From: Coxiellaceae bacterium
GTDB taxonomy: Bacteria > Pseudomonadota > Gammaproteobacteria > Coxiellales > Coxiellaceae
DNA length: 64,000 nt
Assembly: GCA_029212885.1 (NCBI GenBank)
Contig: JARGPC010000010.1
Span: 25,014 to 89,013 of the forward strand
Direction of reading: 5' to 3'
This document shows positions 7,780-16,545 of this stretch, one piece after another; the first letter of the stretch is position 1; the number at the start of each line of letters is the position of its first letter. Both the position numbers and the translations under genes were made by a program. Below the pieces are notes generated by a model, which worked only from the letters and a program-made list of their open reading frames with translations, was not told the origin of the DNA and did not search any database.

Positions 7780-10700
7780 ATGTCGAGAGAAAAAAAAGGC
7801 GCAGCAGCTGGTGTAGGTAGTGGTATAAGTATTGCGGATATTAATCATTGCGATAAAGATCATCCCTCCGCACTCTATAGAGCAGCTGAATTAAATCAAC
7901 TGGGTGTGGTTAAGTTGCTGCTCGCTCAAGGCGCATCTCAATCGATAGATGTAGATGCTGAACACTGCGCGTTAACCGTTGCAATAAAGTATGGGCATGA
8001 AGCTATCGCAGCTGAACTGTTGGCTAATCAATCATACTTACATACGATAATGTCATTACCTTTGCAGCAAGGACCATCTAAAAAGAATCTGGCTTTAAGG
8101 CGCGTTGAATATATCTTGCATTGCTTGCTTAAGGTAGATTATATCCCTGAACGTCAAGATGCCGCAGAATTTGAAGCAAGAGATGATGCAACAGGTGAGC
8201 CTTTTGCATTCCATTTGGCGAAAGACGTCAACAATAAAGTAATGGCTTATTGCCCTAATGGTCGTTGTTATAATTTATCGCTGGCCTTAAAACATGCAAA
8301 TCTTAGATACTTTTACCTGGATGAGAGTGAGCAATCGAAAGCTATTATTGCGCGATGTGAAAAGAAAATTGGCGCCATTAATGTTCGGAGCGCATCATTA
8401 ATTATGAGCCGCGTACAGTCGGATATGAAGCATCTGATGTATGCTGTAGAAATATTTTCTATAAAAAAGTATACGTTGGTGGGTGGGTATGAAGAAGTGA
8501 ATAGCTTATTAAGAGACATGCCGGTCTACAATACTTTAACTAAAGTAGAAGACATGTTTGTGCAGTGTATGTTAGCTATCAGTGGCGTAAATAAAAACAT
8601 AAATTTCACAGAAATGGATAGTCGAAGTAAATTGACGCGACATGAGGGTGAATTGCCGTTGGATGTGATTTCGCGCATGAAAACAGCTAATCAAATAGTA
8701 TCGCGAACCGGGCTTTTAAGCTTTTCTGAAAATGAGGTCTTTGGTAGGTTGGTTAATAAGACGATTATTCAAGATGCTAACCAATGCCAAGCGAGCATAG
8801 CTCAGATATCAACATACTCCGAAGAGCAGGAAGTATTGTTCCCACCGGCTCACTTGAAAATCAATGCTTATGAAGGGGCAACAAATAAAAAGAATCATGT
8901 ATTTTTTGCAAGCATTGTACATGGTGTAGCTACAGAATATGTTGAAGAATATTTTATTGAATTGGCGCTAAATGATGCTTATGCTATTTTATGTTGTCCT
9001 TATGTAGATTTAACGGACCCAAGGTTTGGCATCCCGCGACACAATCATGCACTGGCGCATCATGTGCGTGCCTGTATCATGGTTGATCCAGTTATAAATT
9101 ACTTTAAGCAGCATGCCGCAGCAGAAGAGTTTAAACGATTCTGTGATCACTTAATGCCTGATGATATTGTTATGATGAAGATTATGATGATATTTTCAAA
9201 AACCGGACGTCAGTCAGAGGCGAGCCCCACTCCATCTGAGATAAAAACCTACATGAAATATCAGCAAGCTTCTGCCGAAAATTTTAGTCGATTTTTGCGT
9301 GAGGAAATGAGTGCTAGTGAGGAGACAGTAACGTTTTACGCTGAAATCATGTTGCATATGGGCAACCCCAATTACCCAGCTTTAGTGACAGGTACTGAAC
9401 AGCAAAAGCGGCATAAATTATATATCAACCATATTACAGCGTTATCACATAAGATGGATTTGCCTCGAGTCTATGGTCGAAGTCAATATGATCGTGCGAT
9501 GTCAGGCTATAATGGCAGTCCAACTCATGATGATAAAGATTGCTATTTTATATCGCCTTCTGAAAAACAGAAACGAGCATTGGCAAGGTTAGAGAACATC
9601 AGTATGGCGATGTTAGCAGCCACAGGTGATAATTTATGTTTCTCTGGTCATGGCGTAGATGATTTCAGCTATAACGAAGAGCAGTTTATATTGTGTAACA
9701 CAAAAATTGATAGTTGTTGGCAGCACTGTCAAAGTGCTTATATGGGAGTGTTACAAAAGGACGACGAAAATCAATTATTGACGAAAGAGTTTAAGCAAGC
9801 TATTGATGCTAATCAAATTGACCAGGTGATTTTCTTCATGTTTAGAGTTCAGCCAGAGGGCCGCAGTAAATTCGAGGCAAAATTTGGTGTGCCGCCACTC
9901 CTAGCACTGGCTCAATCCGAGCATGACTATTCGATGGTGCTGCGTAGCTACTGTAAGCTGATGCGCATTGACTCAAAGCAAGCGCTCAGTCTCTTTGGTA
10001 TTTCACTGGCTAGGCACAATGCTGGATTGGCCATGTTTTTTTCTGATTTTATTGCAGCAGCTGATGTTAAAGAAGCATCAGTGTATTTATTAACTGATAA
10101 TTTTGATCAAGCTATATTTAATAAGTTATTGCCGAGAGTAGTGAATATTAATGATGCAGAACATGGTGATTCATTATTAATGACGGCAATTAAGCAAGCC
10201 AGTCAATTGACTGCTGTCGAAGCATTGATAGACAGTGGTGCTAAACCAAGCATGCAAGATATACTTCTCGCTATAGACAAAGAGCTTGATCAAGTAATAA
10301 TAGAATTGCTGTTGGAAGGTGTGGACCTAAGATTAATCCCCGCTGATTTTAAGCTGCGACTATTAACACCTGAACTGCCAATCTTTGTGATTGAGGCAGT
10401 TAATAGGCGATTGGGCTGTGGCTATGATGTTATTTCGCTGATGAGAGAAGTTTTATCTGCACCATTTTCTGAAAAGCATATACAAACGGCAGTAACAACA
10501 TTGAAACATCACTCGTTACAGAGTGATGAAATTTTGGGTGTATTGCGTGAATACCCAGAGGTACTAACGCACCATTTTTTTTGCAGAAGAACTTTTATGT
10601 ATTGTGCGGTCACTCAGGGTTTGCCGATTGATCTGCTACTTAAGCTATGTGAGGCTGGTGCATGGTGTGATGTGTGGCTATTGTCTAGGTTAATCGGTAA

Positions 10701-13104
10701 AGATATTGATAATGAAATAATATTTAGTTTGCTGCCATTTGTGGATCATACTGAAATAGATTCGGCATTTGTTATCAAGCTTGTCGAGTTATGTCCGGAA
10801 GCTGAGCAGATAAATATGCTATCAAAGTTACTGGCTGGTGGCGTTGATGTTAATGTGAGTAATGGTGAAGGGAATCGAACTCTTTTGTGGCGATCACTTG
10901 GTGTAATGTCGAAAGAATTTATTGTGGCCTTATTAAATCATGGGGCGCTTGTTTCACATAAAGACTTGATGATTGCAATATCTGATGGTGTAGATGATGA
11001 TATTATGCGTTTATTGTTAGGGCGAGCAGAGTTAACGCTTATTATGCCGCATTTTGTATATGCGTTTTGTCAAAATACTGAAAAAAATAATTCGTTTTAT
11101 AGTCTAGATACTATTTTAGCTAAGGGCTATGAGCTTAATAAGCGCGACATTACTGGTCATAGTCTATTGGATTTTTATATCGGGGGGGGTGCGGATGAGA
11201 CGGTTATTGGTGAGCTTATTAGCAGGGGTGCTGATGTGTCAAAGGATGCGCTGTTGGTGGCGTGTGACGATTATAATGAAAGCAATAAAGAAGTTCTAGT
11301 TATGCTTTTAGATGCGGCGTCTGAAGATAAAATAACAGTAAAGCTTATTCTTGATATGTTGTTTGAACTACCATCGCCGGACAACTTGTCACTGTTAGAT
11401 CGGCTATTAGCTAAAGGTCTTGATATGAATAAATTAAGCAGGCACGAGAAGCCTCTTTTATATTATTTGATTTTTCGAAATCATCCGCATGAAATAATAA
11501 AGCAGCTATCGGAACGCGTTGAAATAATTGAGCAGCTATTAGAGCGTGGAATGTTGGTAACTGCTGAAACTCTATCGAGTGCACTGAATAGTTACGTAAT
11601 GCAGCGCGATCACACGGCTATTTTGAGATTATTGGTTTCTAGAATAGAAGCTGATCAACTGACAGCTGAGTTGTTGGTTGAAATTCTCGGCTGGCTACCG
11701 CTTGCTGAAATGGAGCGGCGGATGTCAGCATTTATAAATGAAGGTTTGGATATAAATACTTTACCGGGAACTTGTTCTGTAATACGCATGGCATTGCGAT
11801 TGCGGGCGTCATTTGACAGTATTAAGTTGCTTCTTTGTCATGGTGCTGAAGTTAATCCAGATGATGTCGCTTATGCTGCGGAATTTGTTTGGCATAGAGC
11901 GTTTAAACCGGGAGTCGATGTGTTTTTGCTAAACAAAGTAGATTCTGAGAAGTTTACTTTTGATCACATTGCCACTATTGTTATGTTTACTTCTCAGCTT
12001 TCTGTGCAAAGTCAGCTGCTGAGTCTAGGTGTTGCTAAGCCAAAACTTGGCGAGTTATTCACACTTTTTATAAAAAAGCTCACTGTACGGCCTGATCTTG
12101 AGTGTAATATATTATCAGCTTTAAGGGTTGTCATTAAAAACAGTCCAGATGTTCTAGGTGGTGATATACCCAGAGATGCGGGCGAACATCTGCCGGTATT
12201 AAGGTATGCTATAAAAAATGATTTAGATGCATTGACTGATTTATTGTTGGATGAAGGTGCCGACCCTAATACTCCAGATCAATTCGGTAATACAGCTTTT
12301 ACCGATGCTATCTTTGTTGGTAATCGTGATCTTACAAGCAGATTGATTGAAATAACCGATCCTGCTTTGTTGTCTGATGAAAATCAGATGGGTGTTTCGC
12401 TGTTGATGCTGTTATTAAAGAATGCAGACTGGGGGGGTATTGCTATGCAGGCAGTAACATGCTGCGCTATAGAGCAATTGTCTGTGAGTCATTTTTCGGC
12501 AATAGTTCTGGCATCGCCATTGAAGCATGCTGTCGATGTTTTATCTGCACGTCTTGCTGATTATTTGCTTGCGAATAAACTTCATTCACCAACATTACTT
12601 GAAGACTTACGATCAATTGAGGGTGTGCTGGTAAAAGGCTTTGGCGACAATGTTCAATTACTATTTCTTGATAAGCTGGCAAGTAGTGGGGGGGTGGTGC
12701 CAAGAGATGCGCAGCTTTTTATGGCTGAAAAATGTGACATCACGCGGGTATCTGTTGATCGCCTTATCATGCTATCTGACTCTTCTCTCCATAAAGAAAC
12801 GATTACGGTATTAACGAAACGTGTTGTTTTGTCGTTAACAAAAAAGCATGGTGACAATACAGCTGATTTAGTGGTGGAATTGAAAAAAATTGTGACGTCT
12901 CTGAGTGATGTGCTGCCTCTCAATAGGCGGTTGGACTTGACACAGCGAATAGCTAGTTTGCAAGGCGGTGCTAAACCACTTATTGATCGTGATTGCATTC
13001 CAGTGTCGAGGTTGGTTAACCAAAGTGTTCTGTCTAAGGCTAAACCGGATGACTTTGTTGGAGTTGAAGAGGCTAAAGCAGGTAGCTCTTCGCCTCGCTT
13101 GTAA
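7780..13104 (+). CDS. Giant ankyrin-repeat protein, candidate type IV effector
   Basis: 1774 residues with no signal peptide. Ankyrin-like helix pairs are recognisable near residues 28-52 (ALYRAAELNQLGVVKLLLAQ), about 790-825, 1030-1055, 1122-1150, and best near 1470-1525 (VLRYAIKNDLDALTDLLLDE and the GNTAFTDAIFVGNRD unit). The remaining sequence is helical and unassigned; no catalytic motif is recognised. The C terminus is polar with an acidic patch (DDFVGVEEAKAGSSSPRL), compatible with a Dot/Icm translocation signal. Three long G-runs lie in frame: G8 at 11182-11189 (codon about 1134), G7 at 12431-12437 and G7 at 12688-12694. Monocistronic, with a possible PmrA-type promoter. Secretion is an inference from architecture and promoter. 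Confidence 0.75.
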   Translation: MSREKKGAAAGVGSGISIADINHCDKDHPSALYRAAELNQLGVVKLLLAQGASQSIDVDAEHCALTVAIKYGHEAIAAELLANQSYLHTIMSLPLQQGPSKKNLALRRVEYILHCLLKVDYIPERQDAAEFEARDDATGEPFAFHLAKDVNNKVMAYCPNGRCYNLSLALKHANLRYFYLDESEQSKAIIARCEKKIGAINVRSASLIMSRVQSDMKHLMYAVEIFSIKKYTLVGGYEEVNSLLRDMPVYNTLTKVEDMFVQCMLAISGVNKNINFTEMDSRSKLTRHEGELPLDVISRMKTANQIVSRTGLLSFSENEVFGRLVNKTIIQDANQCQASIAQISTYSEEQEVLFPPAHLKINAYEGATNKKNHVFFASIVHGVATEYVEEYFIELALNDAYAILCCPYVDLTDPRFGIPRHNHALAHHVRACIMVDPVINYFKQHAAAEEFKRFCDHLMPDDIVMMKIMMIFSKTGRQSEASPTPSEIKTYMKYQQASAENFSRFLREEMSASEETVTFYAEIMLHMGNPNYPALVTGTEQQKRHKLYINHITALSHKMDLPRVYGRSQYDRAMSGYNGSPTHDDKDCYFISPSEKQKRALARLENISMAMLAATGDNLCFSGHGVDDFSYNEEQFILCNTKIDSCWQHCQSAYMGVLQKDDENQLLTKEFKQAIDANQIDQVIFFMFRVQPEGRSKFEAKFGVPPLLALAQSEHDYSMVLRSYCKLMRIDSKQALSLFGISLARHNAGLAMFFSDFIAAADVKEASVYLLTDNFDQAIFNKLLPRVVNINDAEHGDSLLMTAIKQASQLTAVEALIDSGAKPSMQDILLAIDKELDQVIIELLLEGVDLRLIPADFKLRLLTPELPIFVIEAVNRRLGCGYDVISLMREVLSAPFSEKHIQTAVTTLKHHSLQSDEILGVLREYPEVLTHHFFCRRTFMYCAVTQGLPIDLLLKLCEAGAWCDVWLLSRLIGKDIDNEIIFSLLPFVDHTEIDSAFVIKLVELCPEAEQINMLSKLLAGGVDVNVSNGEGNRTLLWRSLGVMSKEFIVALLNHGALVSHKDLMIAISDGVDDDIMRLLLGRAELTLIMPHFVYAFCQNTEKNNSFYSLDTILAKGYELNKRDITGHSLLDFYIGGGADETVIGELISRGADVSKDALLVACDDYNESNKEVLVMLLDAASEDKITVKLILDMLFELPSPDNLSLLDRLLAKGLDMNKLSRHEKPLLYYLIFRNHPHEIIKQLSERVEIIEQLLERGMLVTAETLSSALNSYVMQRDHTAILRLLVSRIEADQLTAELLVEILGWLPLAEMERRMSAFINEGLDINTLPGTCSVIRMALRLRASFDSIKLLLCHGAEVNPDDVAYAAEFVWHRAFKPGVDVFLLNKVDSEKFTFDHIATIVMFTSQLSVQSQLLSLGVAKPKLGELFTLFIKKLTVRPDLECNILSALRVVIKNSPDVLGGDIPRDAGEHLPVLRYAIKNDLDALTDLLLDEGADPNTPDQFGNTAFTDAIFVGNRDLTSRLIEITDPALLSDENQMGVSLLMLLLKNADWGGIAMQAVTCCAIEQLSVSHFSAIVLASPLKHAVDVLSARLADYLLANKLHSPTLLEDLRSIEGVLVKGFGDNVQLLFLDKLASSGGVVPRDAQLFMAEKCDITRVSVDRLIMLSDSSLHKETITVLTKRVVLSLTKKHGDNTADLVVELKKIVTSLSDVLPLNRRLDLTQRIASLQGGAKPLIDRDCIPVSRLVNQSVLSKAKPDDFVGVEEAKAGSSSPRL

Positions 13105-13227
13105 GCTAATGCATGGTAGGGCTCAGCTGCATCATCTTTTGCCTTTATGGCCACTTGAATGTGGTCAGATGCTGTAGCAGCTGCAGCTGTCGCCCAAATG
13201 GATCCAGTCATTTTGGATCCCAGTCAG

Positions 13228-14331
13228 TTATGTGTATCGACTACCTGTTAGTAGAGATTGACGTTTAGAGTCGTCGTCGCCGCCGAATATGTCATACGGA
13301 TCATTTGCCAATGCTTCTTTTCGTGCTTGCTCAGCATTGTAAGCGTTACAGCAAGCATTCATCTTTGTAACGGCTGTATAACCGACCCAAGCAACCGCTG
13401 TTGATGCGGCTATTAAGCCGATCTGCGCTGAGGTGCTGAGCATTAATGAGCTAACCACTTCAGCGGCTTTCATGTCATCTTTACCGCGTAAGTATCCGGC
13501 TAAATTACCAAATACCCACTCCGAAGCGTAGTTCGTAGCATATACCGTTGCTGCTAATTTACCTGATGTACCTAGGGCATTAGTGATTTTTGCTGCTGGC
13601 ATTAAGGTGGTCATGGCTAATGCCATTGGTACCACTGCTGTTAAAGCGTAAAACATATTCGGTGATATTACTTCACCTAAGCCTTGTAGCAGCTTGGGAT
13701 TAAATAACTCAATCATCTTAACGATAATAAATGGACCGAATTTCGCATTGGCAGTGGCTGATGCGAAAAATGCTGCCGGTGTAATATCAACATTTTGTTC
13801 TTTATGAAAAGCTAAATCGGTGAGGTCATTTGACATCGCTAAGATAGGTAATACCGCAATCGGTGCTAGTGAGAAGATCTTTTCTAGCTGGGTGACGGTA
13901 TTTTGGTTAGGATTGCTCGAGCTGTTTTGCACGATCCACGGGATCAATGATAGCAATAGGCTAAAACCAACCGCACCAAAACTACGGACCACACGGTAGC
14001 GAGCCAGTTGGTTATCATTTAATTCACCAGGTTTAACATAGCGTTGCACCGATGGAGTGTCGTGTGTAGGCAGTACGTCAGCTGTTTCAGGTGGGCTATA
14101 GCGGTTATATACAGCTGCAGCGGCGTACGATAATAAAATCGGTGCGACTGCATTCATGCCGATTTTAACGGCTAAGCTGGTCCACGTGCCTTTATTTTCA
14201 ATAATGCTGTTGCCTTGAAAATCGAAAATATCAAAATACAAAAAGCGGCTCAGTGGTAACATGCCTAGCATGGCCATACCAGCGCGTGAATGAATACTAT
14301 CAGTAGTTAATTTTTTATCAGATCTCATCAT
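13228..14331 (-). CDS. Orphan multi-pass membrane protein
   Basis: About 367 residues, family not recognised. Several hydrophobic segments are visible, for example MAMLGMLPLSRFLYF near the N terminus, IGMNAVAPILLSYAAAAVY, SFGAVGFSLLLSLIPWIV, IAVLPILAM and the late ALTAVVPMALAMTTL and IGLIAASTAVAWVGYTAV. The C-terminal tail is cytoplasmic-like and acidic (DPYDIFGGDDDSKRQ). Three consecutive ATGs follow a GGGAG; I chose the second on spacing, and a longer reading frame begins at 14358. A decayed paralogous fragment lies just upstream at 14484-14624. Whether it is an effector or a resident inner-membrane protein cannot be told. Confidence 0.6.
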   Translation of the reverse strand: MMRSDKKLTTDSIHSRAGMAMLGMLPLSRFLYFDIFDFQGNSIIENKGTWTSLAVKIGMNAVAPILLSYAAAAVYNRYSPPETADVLPTHDTPSVQRYVKPGELNDNQLARYRVVRSFGAVGFSLLLSLIPWIVQNSSSNPNQNTVTQLEKIFSLAPIAVLPILAMSNDLTDLAFHKEQNVDITPAAFFASATANAKFGPFIIVKMIELFNPKLLQGLGEVISPNMFYALTAVVPMALAMTTLMPAAKITNALGTSGKLAATVYATNYASEWVFGNLAGYLRGKDDMKAAEVVSSLMLSTSAQIGLIAASTAVAWVGYTAVTKMNACCNAYNAEQARKEALANDPYDIFGGDDDSKRQSLLTGSRYT

Positions 14332-14403
14332 CATTTCTCCCACAAAATTGATGATCAAGACTATGCGCTTAAATATTTGGTATTTCTATATGCCGGGATG
14401 TTA

Positions 14404-14420
14404 ATTAATTTTATGTTAAG
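14404..14420 (-). promoter_or_regulatory. Weak PmrA-like tandem repeat upstream of the membrane protein gene
   Basis: On the minus strand CTTAAC (complement of 14415-14420), five bases, then ATTAAT (14404-14409). Each hexamer has one mismatch to YTTAAK. The hexamer 10 bp downstream is GCATAT, a poor -10, so this is only a candidate. Confidence 0.25.
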
Positions 14421-14483
14421 TATTTTTAAAGCTTCGTCACGCTAAAATACGTGCCGAAGTGTTGTTTTCGTTTTGTATGGTGT

Positions 14484-14624
14484 TTACATGCTTGCTTTGG
14501 CTACTGAGATGCTTTTGGCTCCCATCACTTCGCCAAGTTGTTCTAATAGGTTCGGATTAAACAGATCAAACATGCGGATAATTAAGACTGGTCCAATTTT
14601 AGAGTTTAATGAGAGTGCTAATAG
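14484..14624 (-). pseudogene. Remnant of a paralog of the 13228-14331 membrane protein
   Basis: The minus strand encodes about 46 residues ending at a TAA at 14484-14486. They include KIGPVLIIRMFDLFNPNLL and QLGEVMG. The intact gene has KFGPFIIVKMIELFNPKLL and GLGEVIS at the same spacing. An in-frame stop at 14625-14627 closes it upstream and no start codon is present. It is therefore the decayed leftover of a tandem duplicate. Confidence 0.7.
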
Positions 14625-14638
14625 TTATGATTGATTAA

Positions 14639-14785
14639 ATCGAATATTGCAAAATTGCTTTGCTTGAAAAGCTTAGCCAGCCTGAAGAAAGAATGTGGTA
14701 TGCAAATCAGGCCATTAAAAATGTGTAGTCTAGAAGTGTTTTGGTAGTGCAGATTGAGGCACTGGCGGAGTTAAAAAAGAAATAA
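14639..14785 (+). pseudogene. Remnant of a DUF1016 (YhcG-type) PDDEXK nuclease gene
   Basis: The + strand frame encodes KIALLEKLSQPEERMWYANQ and then AIKNV, a TAG stop at 14726-14728, and SRSVLVVQIEALAEL. This matches the DUF1016 N-terminal signature, in which the position of the stop is normally the Trp of NGWSRNVLVHQIE (TGG to TAG). There is no start, a stop precedes the fragment, and the nuclease domain is missing. YhcG proteins are restriction- or mobile-element-associated nucleases. Confidence 0.65.
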
Positions 14786-14787
14786 GT

Positions 14788-16293
14788 TTATACATGCTTA
14801 TGACGATGCGGTTTGATCGGTATTGTTAAGTTTTGGCCAATACGAATAGTGTTGGTTTTAAGGTGGTTAGTTTTACGCAGCGCTTTTGAGCTGGTGTGAT
14901 ATTTAACAGCAATACGGCTTAAACTGTCACCGTTTTTGACTTTGTAATGTTTGTAACGCACATGTGGATCGCTGCGGTGCGGTAACCAAATCACCAGTTT
15001 ATCGTTTTTATGCAATTTCGAGTGGTAACTTAAGCCATTCCAAAACTCAAGTTCGCTAACCGTAACACCGTAACGTGAAGCAATGGTCCACAAGCTATCA
15101 CTGGTCTTAACGTGATGCACTTTGCGGCGTGGTCCGGGCAATTGATCTTCGGCAATCGCACCGTGTTGCAGGTCGATATCGAGTTGATCGAATTTTCCGC
15201 TCATGGTGAGTGGTACCAATAAGCTTTGCTTTATTCGAATACGATTAGATGACAAGTTATTGACTTGGCGCAGTGTGGCAGTTTGGGTGTGATAATGCAG
15301 AGCGATTTCACTCAGTGTTTCGCCACTTAAAACTGTGTGGTGCTGCCAGGTTACGCGATCTGAATCTGCAATATCACTGAGGCCTTGTTTAAACGCCAAT
15401 AATTTATCGCGTGGCAATAATAGCGTATAGGGTTCATCAGGCAGTGTTGCCCAACGACGAAAGCCGGGGTTTAATTCACGCAATACTTGCTTATCAACGC
15501 CGGCTAGCTTGGCGGCTTGCGCAATACCAATTTGTGATTGCATGTCGACTTCGGAAAAGTAAGCATGATTCGGAATGGCAGATACGGGGATATTGTAGTG
15601 GCCGGGTGTTGATAGAATAGCGCTAAGTGCTAATAGCTTTGGCACGTAGTCGCGGGTTTCATGCGGTAAAGGCAGTGACCAAAAATCAGTGGAGCGGTGA
15701 TGTTTTTTATTAAAGCGCAAAGCGCGTTGCACCGTACCTTCACCGGAATCATACGCTGCAATCGCCAGCAGCCAGTCGTTATTGAAAAAGTTATGTAAAT
15801 ATTCGAGATAATCCAGCGCTGCTTTAGTCGAAGCAACAATATCGCGACGGCCGTCATACCACCAATTAATGCTTAAGCCAAAACCGGAAGCCGTGCCAGG
15901 CATCATCTGCCATAACCCGGTCGCCCCTTTGCGCGAATATACAAATGGATTAAAGCCGCTTTCTACCATGGGTATTAAAGCAATCTCCGCCGGCATGTGA
16001 CGCAAACGTGTTTGTTGATAAATATAAAATAAGTAAGGCCCAGCACTATCGACCAACTCATTAATATAGTAATGGTTGTGCTTAAACCAACGGATGTCGG
16101 TGCTTAATGCCGAAGGGTATTGCGCTGGTAATAAGACAAAGTGCGATTTCATCGCCAGCCACAAGTTTTTGGGTGGCTTGGGGTGAAACGAAAACAAATG
16201 AAACGCGAAGACGCTGCTGGTAATAGTAATGCACACCAGTGCCATCAGCGTGGTGATTCCTTGTTTAATTGTTTTGCTTATTTTCAATAACAT
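14788..16293 (-). CDS. mltD: Membrane-bound lytic murein transglycosylase D
   Basis: About 501 residues. After an N-terminal signal/anchor (hydrophobic TTLMALVCITITSSVFAF) comes a family 1 lytic transglycosylase domain. The catalytic Glu is E111, in IPMVESGFNP, followed by GATGLWQMMPGTA and AAYDSGEG (usually AAYNSGEG). Three LysM peptidoglycan-binding repeats follow in the C-terminal third, each with the .V..GDSL..IA. pattern, and the protein ends in a basic tail. It cleaves glycan strands of murein in the periplasm. I chose the ATG at 16293 over a TTG 36 bases upstream because it gives a better signal sequence. Confidence 0.93.
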   Translation of the reverse strand: MLLKISKTIKQGITTLMALVCITITSSVFAFHLFSFHPKPPKNLWLAMKSHFVLLPAQYPSALSTDIRWFKHNHYYINELVDSAGPYLFYIYQQTRLRHMPAEIALIPMVESGFNPFVYSRKGATGLWQMMPGTASGFGLSINWWYDGRRDIVASTKAALDYLEYLHNFFNNDWLLAIAAYDSGEGTVQRALRFNKKHHRSTDFWSLPLPHETRDYVPKLLALSAILSTPGHYNIPVSAIPNHAYFSEVDMQSQIGIAQAAKLAGVDKQVLRELNPGFRRWATLPDEPYTLLLPRDKLLAFKQGLSDIADSDRVTWQHHTVLSGETLSEIALHYHTQTATLRQVNNLSSNRIRIKQSLLVPLTMSGKFDQLDIDLQHGAIAEDQLPGPRRKVHHVKTSDSLWTIASRYGVTVSELEFWNGLSYHSKLHKNDKLVIWLPHRSDPHVRYKHYKVKNGDSLSRIAVKYHTSSKALRKTNHLKTNTIRIGQNLTIPIKPHRHKHV

Positions 16294-16319
16294 GGGCGGC
16301 AGTCTAGAGGGTTTTTTCG

Positions 16320-16334
16320 GGCGCTGCAAGCGCC
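16320..16334. repeat. Small hairpin upstream of mltD
   Basis: GGCGCT (16320-16325), loop gca, AGCGCC (16329-16334), preceded by six T on the + strand. It lies in the mltD leader and lacks a following T-run in the mltD direction, so it is not a terminator for that gene; it could weakly terminate leftward readthrough or act in the leader. Confidence 0.3.
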
Positions 16335-16428
16335 GATTGCCCCCTCAGTCGCTAATCTTGGCGGGTGCTAAACCGGTTTTCTTTTCGCTGATATTTGTTT
16401 TATATGCCTGATTATAAATAGTTATTCA

Positions 16429-16485
16429 TTTAATGCTGCCTTAATCTATTGATTTAAGAATTGCTTAATAAAACAGCAGTAACAT
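16429..16485 (+). promoter_or_regulatory. Two perfect PmrA-type boxes and -10 upstream of the 16546 gene
   Basis: TTTAAT-gctgc-CTTAAT at 16429-16445 and TTTAAG-aattg-CTTAAT at 16453-16469 both match YTTAAK-N5-YTTAAK exactly. Ten bp after the second lies TAACAT (16480-16485), a 4/6 match to TATAAT. The first also resembles the Legionella consensus cTTAATatT-N2-cTTAATatT. The gene start is 60 bases further on. Confidence 0.65.
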
Positions 16486-16545
16486 CGCCCCTGAGAATGA
16501 AATATGAAATGAGAACAGTGACATTGAGTTACGACGGGGTGAGAG

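Noticed and set aside
12654..13211. 185-residue minus-strand frame antisense to the end of the ankyrin gene
   Set aside because: Shadow frame of a clearly coding + strand gene; no motif and no ribosome binding site.
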